Shown here: positions 1-6,299 of the stretch, in pieces
How the letters are laid out: each line of letters begins with the position of its first letter
How positions within the stretch are numbered: the stretch's first letter is position 1
Source of the DNA: Chloroflexales bacterium
Lineage (GTDB): Bacteria; Chloroflexota; Chloroflexia; Chloroflexales; Chloroflexaceae
DNA length: 13,015 nt
Reading direction: 5' to 3'
Assembly: GCA_013336035.1 (NCBI GenBank)
Contig: JAAXUL010000113.1
Location: forward strand, 1 to 13,015
The notes under the pieces: generated by a model
What the model saw: the letters and a program-made list of their open reading frames with translations, nothing else
Databases searched by the model: none
Told to the model about the DNA's origin: nothing
Position numbers and translations under genes: made by a program

Positions 1-1
1 G

Positions 2-148
2 GGCGACCTGGCGGCCTGGGCGCGCGAGCGCGGCGCCACCCGCGCCTACCTGCAGGTCTTCAGCGCCAACGCGCCGGCCCTGCGCCTGTACGAGCGGCTG
101 GGCTTCAGCACGCTCTACCCGTACTGGTACCGCGAGCGCGCCGTGTAG
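2..148 (+). CDS. GNAT family N-acetyltransferase, C-terminal part
   Basis: Only the last 48 codons are in the window; the gene starts to the left. The visible part reads as the end of a GNAT fold: a helix (LAAWARERGA), a beta strand (YLQVFSANAPAL) and the typical RLYERLGF segment, in which the asparagine-containing loop and the tyrosine sit near acetyl-CoA. It ends in YPYWYRERAV before a TAG stop. GNAT enzymes transfer an acetyl group from acetyl-CoA to an amine. The substrate cannot be read from this fragment. The stop is 11 bases before the uraH start, so the two are probably cotranscribed; that suggests only shared expression, not a shared pathway. Confidence 0.85.
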   Translation, partial: GDLAAWARERGATRAYLQVFSANAPALRLYERLGFSTLYPYWYRERAV

Positions 149-159
149 CCGGAGGGCCT

Positions 160-513
160 ATGGGCCGACTGACCACCCACGTCCTCGACACGCACGGGGG
201 CCGCCCGGCCGCCGGGCTGCGCCTCGAGCTGTACCGGCTCGATGGCGGGGCCGCCACGCCCCTGGCCGATCTGCTGACTGACGACGACGGGCGCGCCGAC
301 CGGCCGCTGCTCGAGGGCGAGGCCCTGCGGCCCGGCCGCTACGAGCTGCGCTTCCACGTGGGCGCCTACTTCGCCGGGCGGGGCCTGTCCCTGCCCGAGC
401 CGCCCTTCCTCGATGTGGTGCCCGTGCAGTTCGGCGTCGCCGACCCGGCGGGCCACTACCACGTGCCGCTCCTCGTCTCGCCATGGTCGTACTCGACCTA
501 CCGGGGCTCGTGA
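160..513 (+). CDS. uraH: 5-hydroxyisourate hydrolase (transthyretin-like)
   Basis: Predicted to hydrolyse 5-hydroxyisourate to OHCU, the second step of urate breakdown to allantoin in the cytoplasm. The 117-residue length is normal for the family. The N-terminal signature LTTHVLDT (residues 4-11) carries the catalytic His7, TDDDGR carries Arg45, and the C-terminal block HVPLLVSPWSYSTYRGS carries His101 and the hallmark YRGS ending (114-117) that separates the enzyme from vertebrate transthyretin. ATG 160 follows GGAGGG at 151-156, a short spacing but the only start that keeps the N-terminal motif whole. It lies 11 bases after the acetyltransferase stop. No other urate gene (uricase, OHCU decarboxylase) is visible, so partners must be elsewhere or to the left. 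A strong hairpin follows directly. Confidence 0.95.
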   Translation: MGRLTTHVLDTHGGRPAAGLRLELYRLDGGAATPLADLLTDDDGRADRPLLEGEALRPGRYELRFHVGAYFAGRGLSLPEPPFLDVVPVQFGVADPAGHYHVPLLVSPWSYSTYRGS

Positions 514-515
514 CC

Positions 516-548
516 GGCGTCTGACAATAGCGTGGCCTGTCAGACGCC
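516..548 (+). terminator. Hairpin just after uraH, likely transcription terminator
   Basis: Perfect 11-bp inverted repeat: GGCGTCTGACA at 516-526 and TGTCAGACGCC at 538-548, with an 11-base loop. It begins two bases after the uraH stop codon. There is no T tract, so termination may be factor-dependent, or the hairpin may protect the 3' end. Confidence 0.6.
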
Positions 549-666
549 CGAAATCGGTGCGCTCTCGAATGAAAATCAGTGCACTCGCTGAAGGGGCCGG
601 GCCAGGTTGGCTTCTAAATGCTTGTATGCTGCGCTTGCGGCACTGAGACAGTGAGAAGGGGGTTCT

Positions 667-706
667 TCAGGGAGGGCAGCCCTCCCTGAGGCCCTCCCGA
701 AGGAGG
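667..706 (+). promoter_or_regulatory. Leader hairpin plus sequestrable ribosome binding site
   Basis: A perfect 10-bp stem (667-676 with 680-689, loop CAG) is followed by CCTCC at 693-697, which can pair with GGAGG at 702-706 inside the strong Shine-Dalgarno AAGGAGG (700-706) of the next gene. CCTCC inside the first stem (681-685) could pair with the same Shine-Dalgarno. Two mutually exclusive folds are therefore possible. The structure is seen in the sequence; a regulatory role is inferred. The first stem could also simply be a second terminator-like hairpin. Confidence 0.4.
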
Positions 707-712
707 CGGGCC

Positions 713-2236
713 GTGGAGCCTACTCAGCGACCACCGGTTCTGGACGCCCTTGAGCAGTTTGTGCACACGCCGCTTGATGTTACCCTCGCGCGGCACCACG
801 AGCGCGACCCCGAGAGCGCGGCCCTGGATCTGTTCCACCAGGTCGCCCGGCGCGTCCCGGCCTACGCCGCCTTCCTGGCCGAGTCTGGCGTCGATCCGGC
901 CGCTGTGACGACGTCCGCTGCGTTTCGACGGCTTCCGCGAATCAGCAAACAGAACTACCTGAGCAGTCACCCGCTCGCGGCGCTCTGCTGGAACGGTCGG
1001 CTCGCGGGCTGCGATATGGTCGCCGTGTCGTCAGGCTCTACGGGCCGGCCCACCTTCTGGCCGCGCGCCCTGGCCGACGAGCTGCAGATCGCCACCCGCT
1101 TCGAGCAGGTGTTTCGCGACAGCTTCCACGCCGACACGCGCCGCACCCTGGCCGTGGTCTGCTTCGCGCTGGGCACCTGGGTGGGCGGCATGTACACCGC
1201 CAGCTGCTGCCGCTATCTGGCGGCCAAGGGCTACCCGGTCACGGTGGTGACGCCAGGCAACCAGAAGGAAGAGATCTTTCGGGTGGTGAGCGAGCTCGGC
1301 CCGGCCTTCGAGCAGGTGGTGCTGCTCGGCTACCCGCCGGCCATCAAGGATATCATCGACAGCGGCCGGGCGCGCGGGATCGACTGGGCCCCATATAAGG
1401 TCAAGCTCGTGCTGGCCGGCGAGGTCTTCTCGGAAGCGTGGCGCACCCTGCTCGGCGAACGCACCGGCGGGGCCGCGATCTGTTACGATTCAGCGGCGCT
1501 CTACGGCACCGCCGACGCGGGCGTGCTGGCCGTTGAGACGCCCCTGAGCATTTGCGTGCGGCGCTTTCTGGCCCGGCAGCCCGCGGCGGCGCGGGCGCTC
1601 TTTGGCGAGGCGCGCCTGCCAACGCTGGCGCAGTACGACCCGCTGAGCCGCCACTTCGAGTGCGACGACGGCGCCCTCAGCTTCAGCGGCGATAGCGGCG
1701 TGCCGCTCGTGCGCTACAACATCCTCGACCACGGCGGGCTGGTGCCCTATCGCGACATGCTCGCCTTTCTCGCCAGCTACGGCTTCGACCCGCTGGCCGA
1801 GCTTGGGGTCGGCGCACGGGGCGTGCGCGATCTGCCCTTCGTCTTCGTCTTCGGTCGCTCCGATTTCACGGTCTCCTACTTCGGCGCCAATATTTATCCC
1901 GAGAACGTCACGGTGGGCCTGGAGCAGCCCGCCGTGAGCGGCTTCGTGACCGGCAAGTTCGTGCTGGAGGCGGTCGAAGACGCCGACCACGACCGCTTCC
2001 TGTCGATCAGTGTCGAGCTCGCCCCCGGCGAGGCGGCCAATGCGGGCAGGCGCGACGCCGTGGCCGACGCAATCCTGGTGGAGCTGCTGCGACTCAACAG
2101 CGAGTTTGCGGCCTACGTGCCTCCCGCGGCGCAGCGCCCGCGGGTGGATCTGTGCCCCTTCGGCGACTCCACGCAGTTCCCTGTCGGCGTCAAACACCGC
2201 TACACGCGCCGGAGGTCGCACGAGGGCAATGCGTGA
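713..2236 (+). CDS. PaaK-like adenylate-forming enzyme (phenylacetate-CoA ligase family)
   Basis: A member of the ANL superfamily that activates a carboxylic acid as an acyl-adenylate using ATP. The phosphate-binding loop SSGSTGRPT is at residues 106-114. The adenine/acyl-AMP motif YGTADAG is at 264-270. The RYNILDHGG stretch with the ribose-binding Asp is around 334-342, and the hinge-like GRSD is at 381-384. A possible A10-type lysine is Lys494 in GVKHRY near the C-terminus. The 507 residues are longer than PaaK (about 430-440). The extra length is mostly N-terminal, as in the coenzyme F390 synthetase-like branch. The GTG start at 713 is fixed by AAGGAGG six bases upstream. The methyltransferase-like gene follows after 42 bases, so they are probably one operon. 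The acid substrate, and whether CoA or another acceptor is used, cannot be read. Confidence 0.8.
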   Translation: MEPTQRPPVLDALEQFVHTPLDVTLARHHERDPESAALDLFHQVARRVPAYAAFLAESGVDPAAVTTSAAFRRLPRISKQNYLSSHPLAALCWNGRLAGCDMVAVSSGSTGRPTFWPRALADELQIATRFEQVFRDSFHADTRRTLAVVCFALGTWVGGMYTASCCRYLAAKGYPVTVVTPGNQKEEIFRVVSELGPAFEQVVLLGYPPAIKDIIDSGRARGIDWAPYKVKLVLAGEVFSEAWRTLLGERTGGAAICYDSAALYGTADAGVLAVETPLSICVRRFLARQPAAARALFGEARLPTLAQYDPLSRHFECDDGALSFSGDSGVPLVRYNILDHGGLVPYRDMLAFLASYGFDPLAELGVGARGVRDLPFVFVFGRSDFTVSYFGANIYPENVTVGLEQPAVSGFVTGKFVLEAVEDADHDRFLSISVELAPGEAANAGRRDAVADAILVELLRLNSEFAAYVPPAAQRPRVDLCPFGDSTQFPVGVKHRYTRRRSHEGNA

Positions 2237-2278
2237 CGCTTTTCCCAGTAAAGAGGCCCTGCTCCAGGAGATCTTCCG

Positions 2279-3061
2279 ATGATACACCGCATGCAGCTTG
2301 TCGAGCTCGAGGATCTGCCCTGGCTCCCCGCCTCCCTGCGGGACATGGCGACGGACTACCTGCAGATGCTGCTCCACATCTCGAACCCCTACGCCACGAT
2401 CGCGCCGCACCTCCGCCGCGCGATGGACGCCGCAGGGGGCGGGCGGGTCCTCGACCTCGCGTCAGGCGGGGGTGGCCCGTGGGCCCGCCTGCTCCCCCTC
2501 ATCGCCGCCGGGGGCGCGCCTGCCCATGTGACCCTCAGCGACCGCTACCCAAACAGCGAGGCCTTTGCGCAGGCCTGCCGCCGCTTCCCTGGGGTCGTGG
2601 ACGCCTGCCACGAGCCCGTCGACGCGACGCGGGTGCCGCCCGGGCTGGCCGGCCTGCGCACCATCTTCTCGGCCTTCCACCACTTCCCGCCGAACCTGGG
2701 CCGGGCGATCATCGCCGACGCCGTGCGCCAGGGCCGCGGGATCGCGATCTTCGAGGCCACGCAGCGCGATGTCGCGACCATCGCAGCGATGCTGCTCACG
2801 CCCCTGCTGGTCTGGCTGCTGACCCCTCTGATCCGGCCGCTCACGCCCGCCCGCCTTATGCTCACCTACCTGCTGCCGGTTATCCCCGCGATCGTCCTCT
2901 TCGATGGCCTGGTCTCCTGCCTGCGCAGCTACACCGCCGACGAGCTGCGGGCCCTGGTCGATCGGGTCGAGGGGGCTGAGGGCTACCGCTGGGAGATCGG
3001 CGAGGAGCCGGCGCTCGGCTCCCCCCTGAAGATCACCTACTGCGTGGGCGTGCCCCGCTAG
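2279..3061 (+). CDS. Class I SAM-dependent methyltransferase-like protein with hydrophobic C-terminal half
   Basis: 260 residues. The SAM-binding motif I is VLDLASGGGG (57-66). An acidic residue at the end of the second strand is Asp88 in LSDRYPN, and FSAFHHF (130-136) sits where motif IV is expected. Together these indicate a Rossmann-type class I methyltransferase. Residues about 167-209 are strongly hydrophobic with prolines (MLLTPLLVWLLTPLI, then LTYLLPVIPAIVLF) and could form a membrane hairpin. This is unusual inside a methyltransferase fold and suggests a lipid-like substrate or membrane association. ATG 2279 has CAGGAG eight bases upstream. It follows the adenylate-forming enzyme by 42 bases. 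Together they may activate and methylate a fatty or aromatic acid, but this is inference. The fold call is fairly safe; the substrate is unknown. Confidence 0.7.
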   Translation: MIHRMQLVELEDLPWLPASLRDMATDYLQMLLHISNPYATIAPHLRRAMDAAGGGRVLDLASGGGGPWARLLPLIAAGGAPAHVTLSDRYPNSEAFAQACRRFPGVVDACHEPVDATRVPPGLAGLRTIFSAFHHFPPNLGRAIIADAVRQGRGIAIFEATQRDVATIAAMLLTPLLVWLLTPLIRPLTPARLMLTYLLPVIPAIVLFDGLVSCLRSYTADELRALVDRVEGAEGYRWEIGEEPALGSPLKITYCVGVPR

Positions 3062-3066
3062 ATCGG

Positions 3067-3297
3067 ACGCTGCTGCTAGCTCGTGGCGAGGTAGGTCGCC
3101 GCGGACGTCCAGGCCGACGTTGCCGCCTTCGGGGGCGAACTTGACCGCGTTGGAGAGCAGGTTGACCAGGATCTGCTTGAGCCGCCGCTCGGTGGCCTGG
3201 ATGGCCTCGACCTGCGGGTCGACCGTCAGCGTCACTGCGATGCGCTTGATCAGCGCGCTCCGGGCGACCATCTGCAGACGCATGCGGCAGAGCAGCG
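3067..3297 (-). pseudogene. Histidine kinase fragment (dimerisation/ATPase junction only)
   Basis: Reading the - strand from 3297 down to about 3068 gives roughly 76 residues typical of a hybrid histidine kinase. They include a KRIAVTLTVDPQVEAIQATE segment, then ERRLKQILVNLLSNAVKFAP with the N box (the Asn residues that bind Mg-ATP), then EGGNVGLDVRGD. The H box before it and the G1, F and G2 boxes after it are absent. No start codon fits: the reading frame runs into the end of the CHAT gene upstream and into the antisense of the methyltransferase gene downstream. It is a relic, not a gene. It shares strand with the CHAT gene and begins about 20 bases after its stop, so a kinase once stood downstream of CHAT. 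Confidence 0.75.
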
Positions 3298-3318
3298 CAA
3301 CCCTGACTACGGGCGTTG

Positions 3319-4392
3319 CTACCCGTGGGCAGTCTGCCACACCTTGCCGTCGCGCAGCCAGGTCCATAGGATGGGCTGCCACCAGGTGTGCTCCAGGCTC
3401 ACCGCCGCGCGCGCCCGCGTCAGGGCCTGCTCGATCATCCCATCGTGCGAGAGGTTGCGAAAGAAGATCGGCATCATCGCGCGCACGCTGTCCGCCGGGA
3501 TGATCCCGCTCATCGCGATCACCGCCGGCACGCCGATCGCGGCCAGCCGTGACCCCAACTGCCGATCTGATAGCGGCTCATGCGCGTGCCCGCCGCTCTG
3601 GCAGGCCGCCAGCACCATCAGCAGCGGCCGCCGCGCCAGCCGCTCGATCTGGGCGACCAGGACAGCGGTGGAGAGCCGGTAGCTCCCGCCACGTGCATCC
3701 TCCAGCCACAGGTACGTCTCCCCAGCGATGGAGCTCCCGTGGCAGATGAGGTAGATCAGATGATAGCCCTGGGCCAGATGCTCCGCCAGGGTGGCCGGGG
3801 TGGCGTGTGGTCGGCCCTCGCGCCCGTCGAGGATGGTCAGATCGAAGGCGCTGAGCGCGCCCCGCACCTGGCTCACCTGGGCCTCGACGTCGATGGGGGA
3901 CAGGCCGTAGCGGTCTAGATCCCCGGGGTTGGCCACGACCATCAGGCCGCGGAGCTGCGCGCGGCTGGGGACCTGCACTGGGGCGCACACGCCGTGATCG
4001 ATGACGCGGCTGAACTGCACGCGCTCGTCGAGGCAGAGGAACTGGCCGCTCTGCGGATCCTGGAGCGCCTCCCAGTGGAGCCCGTGCAGCTCGGGCGCCT
4101 CCTGATCCAGCCGCAGGCGCAGGCGCAGCGGGATGGCCAGGTAGGTGGTGTAGCTGCGCGCATGCTGCCACGCCCCCAGGAGGCGCGGCGCCGCGAACAG
4201 CATACCCGTCAGGAGGTTACCGTAGGCGTCGATGTCGAGCGCGGCGGCGAGAAGTGCGCTGAGATCGAAGGTGGCGGGGACCATGCGCGCTAGCACCAGA
4301 TCGGTGCTGCCCTCGTCGGCGCGGAACCGGGCGTCGATCGCGTAGGCGCCCTGGTGGGGGAAGATGGCAAGTTCAAGCTCTGAGCAGTCCAC
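3319..4392 (-). CDS. CHAT domain protein (caspase-like cysteine protease)
   Basis: 357 residues, almost entirely the CHAT module. Its start region (LRGLMVVANPGDL, 147-159) leads to the catalytic histidine in HLIYLICHG (His218) and the catalytic cysteine in LMVLAACQSG (Cys264). The typical C-terminal stretch GVPAVIAMSGIIPADSVRAM...FF follows (287-311). Both catalytic residues are intact, so protease activity is plausible. CHAT proteases are caspase/separase relatives that act in regulated proteolysis, often in antiphage systems. Most carry TPR, NB-ARC or other sensor domains. None is visible here; only about 60-70 N-terminal residues fall outside the module. The GTG start at 4392 has AAGGA nine bases upstream. 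It is divergent from the response regulator across 324 bases, and a kinase fragment follows its stop. Its target and trigger are unknown. Confidence 0.88.
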   Translation of the reverse strand: MDCSELELAIFPHQGAYAIDARFRADEGSTDLVLARMVPATFDLSALLAAALDIDAYGNLLTGMLFAAPRLLGAWQHARSYTTYLAIPLRLRLRLDQEAPELHGLHWEALQDPQSGQFLCLDERVQFSRVIDHGVCAPVQVPSRAQLRGLMVVANPGDLDRYGLSPIDVEAQVSQVRGALSAFDLTILDGREGRPHATPATLAEHLAQGYHLIYLICHGSSIAGETYLWLEDARGGSYRLSTAVLVAQIERLARRPLLMVLAACQSGGHAHEPLSDRQLGSRLAAIGVPAVIAMSGIIPADSVRAMMPIFFRNLSHDGMIEQALTRARAAVSLEHTWWQPILWTWLRDGKVWQTAHG

Positions 4393-4716
4393 ACCGGTAC
4401 GTCCTTAGGCTAGGAAGAAGTGCAACATGTAGGAGCGTTGGCGATGGGATGGGTCCTGATGGCTGGCGGTTCATGACCGCCGCGTGAGCGCGGCCCCGCG
4501 GTCTCCCGCTTGTCTGGGTAACCTGGGGCCTAGGCTTTGTACATGTTCTACTACCGTACGTAGTACATCCTACGATGGTTTGTAGTAATTTCGCAGTCTG
4601 AAGCGTGGTGATTCGCTGAGAGCTTCGTGAATGGTTGCGGACTCGAAAGCGGAGCACGTATCATGCGAGGGTGATGCGCAGGTTAATTTTTGATTGTATC
4701 TGCTGGTTGATATACG
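4393..4716. promoter_or_regulatory. Divergent intergenic region between CHAT and response regulator genes
   Basis: 324 bases without a gene, clearly more AT-rich than the flanks toward the right, as expected for promoters firing both ways. It contains a perfect hairpin GGCGGT/ACCGCC (4465-4470 with 4476-4481, loop TCATG) in the CHAT leader. It also contains a cluster of TACTAC/GTAGTA boxes at 4549-4587. TATCAT at 4669-4674 resembles a -10 box for the regulator, but no convincing -35 lies upstream. No Shine-Dalgarno precedes the regulator start. Confidence 0.5.
4549..4587. promoter_or_regulatory. Possible operator: inverted and direct GTAGTA boxes
   Basis: TACTAC at 4549-4554 pairs with GTAGTA at 4560-4565 (loop of 5), and a second GTAGTA lies at 4582-4587. 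The starts are 11 and 22 bases apart, about one and two helical turns. Tandem boxes with such phasing are typical of OmpR/PhoB-type DNA binding, and the divergent gene encodes such a regulator. Binding is inferred. Confidence 0.35.
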
Positions 4717-5475
4717 ATGATGCCTCACGACACCTTCATCCTGGTGGTCGACGATCAGGCAGAGATCCGCGATGGGCTCACCCTGACCCTGGCCGCCGCG
4801 GGCTACCACGCGCTCACGGCGCCGGATGGCGCCGAGGCGCTGCAGTGCCTGCATGCCCACCCGGTGCATCTGATCCTCGCCGATATCGGGATGCCCCGCA
4901 TGAACGGCTACCAGCTCTACGAGCGCGTCCGGGCCGAGCCCGACCTGGTGGTCATCCCCTTTGTCTTTCTCACCGCCCGCGGGATCGATAGTGATATCCG
5001 CTATGGCAAGGAGCTCGGCGCCGACGATTACCTGGTCAAGCCCGTCGAGCCCGAGGACCTTCTGGCCGCTGTCGCCGGGCGGCTGCGTCGGGTGGCGCAG
5101 CTCGCCAGCGCCGCCGGGCTTACGCCTACGCGGCCAGGCGACCTTGTGCCCGAGCGCGACCCCGAGGAGCTTCAGCTCGGGGCGCTGCGGCTCTCTGCGC
5201 GCCAGCGCCGGGCCTGGCTCCACCACCGCCTGCTCGACCTCTCGGCGCGTGAGTTCACGGTGCTGGAGTATTTGATGCGCCGGCCATCAGCGGCTGTGCC
5301 GCTCCGCGAGCTGGTGCGTATCAGCCACGGGCTCGAGACCAACGATGGCGAGGCCGCGTTACTGCTCCGCCCGCTGATGCGTCTGCTCCGCCGCAAGCTG
5401 GGCTACAACGCGGGCGAGCTGGGCTGTATCGAGAGTGTGCGCAGCATCGGCTATCGGCTCATCCCGCCGGCCTAA
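4717..5475 (+). CDS. OmpR/PhoB-family response regulator
   Basis: A two-domain DNA-binding response regulator of 252 residues. The receiver domain (about 7-125) has the acidic pair Asp12-Asp13, phospho-acceptor Asp56 in LILADIGMP, switch Thr86 in FLTARG and the conserved Lys108 in YLVKP, so it can be phosphorylated. After a linker, residues about 150-250 form a winged-helix output domain: LSAREFTVLEYLMR is the entry helix and VRSIGYRL the closing wing. Start codons at 4717 and 4720 are both possible. There is no clear Shine-Dalgarno, so a leaderless or weakly translated mRNA is possible. The cognate kinase downstream is broken, so the regulator may now be an orphan or be served by another kinase. 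It is divergent from the CHAT protease gene, its most obvious target. Confidence 0.93.
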   Translation: MMPHDTFILVVDDQAEIRDGLTLTLAAAGYHALTAPDGAEALQCLHAHPVHLILADIGMPRMNGYQLYERVRAEPDLVVIPFVFLTARGIDSDIRYGKELGADDYLVKPVEPEDLLAAVAGRLRRVAQLASAAGLTPTRPGDLVPERDPEELQLGALRLSARQRRAWLHHRLLDLSAREFTVLEYLMRRPSAAVPLRELVRISHGLETNDGEAALLLRPLMRLLRRKLGYNAGELGCIESVRSIGYRLIPPA

Positions 5476-6200
5476 CGTGCGCTGCCCGCGCGACCGGCGT
5501 TCTCACCTGGCTTTCGCGCAGCCTCTACGCACCTTGCGCCCACGCTCGGGCCGCGCGCTGCTACAGTACAGCGGCAACCTCGATACGCTCTACCCCCGGC
5601 TCGATGACCAGCAGCGCCGCCAGCTGATCCGCGAGATCCGCGCGCAGGTCCGCGCGCTGAACGAGCTGGTCACCAGCGTGCTGGAGCTGTCGCGGATCGA
5701 GGCCGGGCAGGCCCTGGCGCCGGGGCATGATTGTGATCTCGCCAGCCTTGTGGCGGCCGAGGTCGCACAGCAGCAGCCGCTGCTCCAGGAGCGAGGGCTG
5801 CGTGTGGAGGTCGACGCCGCGGCGCCGACGCTGGTGGCAGGCGACCGGATCCAGCTGCGTCTGATCATCCGCAATCTGCTCAGCAACGCGATCAAGTACA
5901 CCCCGGAGGGCGGCGTGATCTCCTGTGCCTGCACGACTCTGGTGACTCCGGACCCGCTGTGGGCTGAGGAGGGGCGGCCGCCACTGCCCTGCGCTCGGGT
6001 GTGCGTCTAGTGACACGGGCATCGGGAGCGCCCCCGCGCACCTGCCCTTTATCTTCGACCGCTTCTACCGGGCCGATCCGGAGCGGCAGGTCGCCGGGGT
6101 TGGCCTGGGGCTCTCGATCGTGCGTGAGCTCGTTCACCTGCACGGTGGTCGCGTTGCGGTGCGGAGCGTCCCGGGCCAGGAGAGCAGTGGCAGCGGCTAG
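5476..6200 (+). pseudogene. Histidine kinase remnant with decayed start and +1 frameshift
   Basis: The sequence directly downstream of the regulator encodes the catalytic half of a sensor kinase in two frames. Frame one (to about 6007) has a poorly preserved H-box region (SHLAFAQPLRTLR), a clear dimerisation helix ending VTSVLELSRIEAG, and the N box LRLIIRNLLSNAIKYTPEGG. At 6008 one extra T creates TAG. The next frame (6009-6200) continues exactly where expected: SDTGIG (G1), FIFDRFYRAD (F), GVGLGLSIV (G2), then HLHGGRVAV, ending in GSG and TAG. No sensor, transmembrane or HAMP part exists, and the only start in frame is a GTG at 5477 without a ribosome site. It is most likely a dead gene; a sequencing error could explain the frameshift but not the missing N-terminus. 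Confidence 0.85.
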
Positions 6201-6219
6201 ATGAGTGAATTGTCATCTA
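6198..6219. promoter_or_regulatory. Perfect inverted repeat overlapping a promoter (possible operator)
   Basis: TAGATGA (6198-6204) and TCATCTA (6213-6219) form perfect 7-bp arms around 8 bases. The right arm overlaps the -35 box of the predicted promoter, the usual position of a repressor site. The first arm begins with the stop codon of the kinase remnant. Confidence 0.45.
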
Positions 6220-6238
6220 TAGCTTGATGCGATATTAA
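6210..6238 (+). promoter_or_regulatory. Predicted sigma-70-type promoter for the membrane protein operon
   Basis: TTGTCA (6210-6215, 5 of 6 to consensus) and TATTAA (6233-6238, 4 of 6) are separated by 17 bases, within an AT-rich patch unlike the surroundings. The transcript would have a leader of about 55 bases before GTG 6300. Confidence 0.5.
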
Positions 6239-6299
6239 TTTTTTAGTGCTAGGCTTATACGTAAACTACGCATCAATCTCAACACGGAAGGAGTCAGCC

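Noticed and set aside
1490..2410. Long open frame on the - strand opposite the PaaK-like gene
   Set aside because: It is antisense to a gene with clear motifs, has a His/Gln/Arg/Gly-rich composition typical of reversed GC-rich codons, and no ribosome site or family pattern.
3120..3503. A + strand open frame over the kinase fragment and the CHAT end
   Set aside because: It has Ser/Arg/Pro-rich shadow composition and lies antisense to the CHAT C-terminus and to the recognisable kinase fragment.
6001..6012. Programmed frameshifting in the kinase remnant
   Set aside because: No slippery heptamer or stimulating structure is seen at the TAG, and the protein also lacks its N-terminus, so decay or a read error is simpler.
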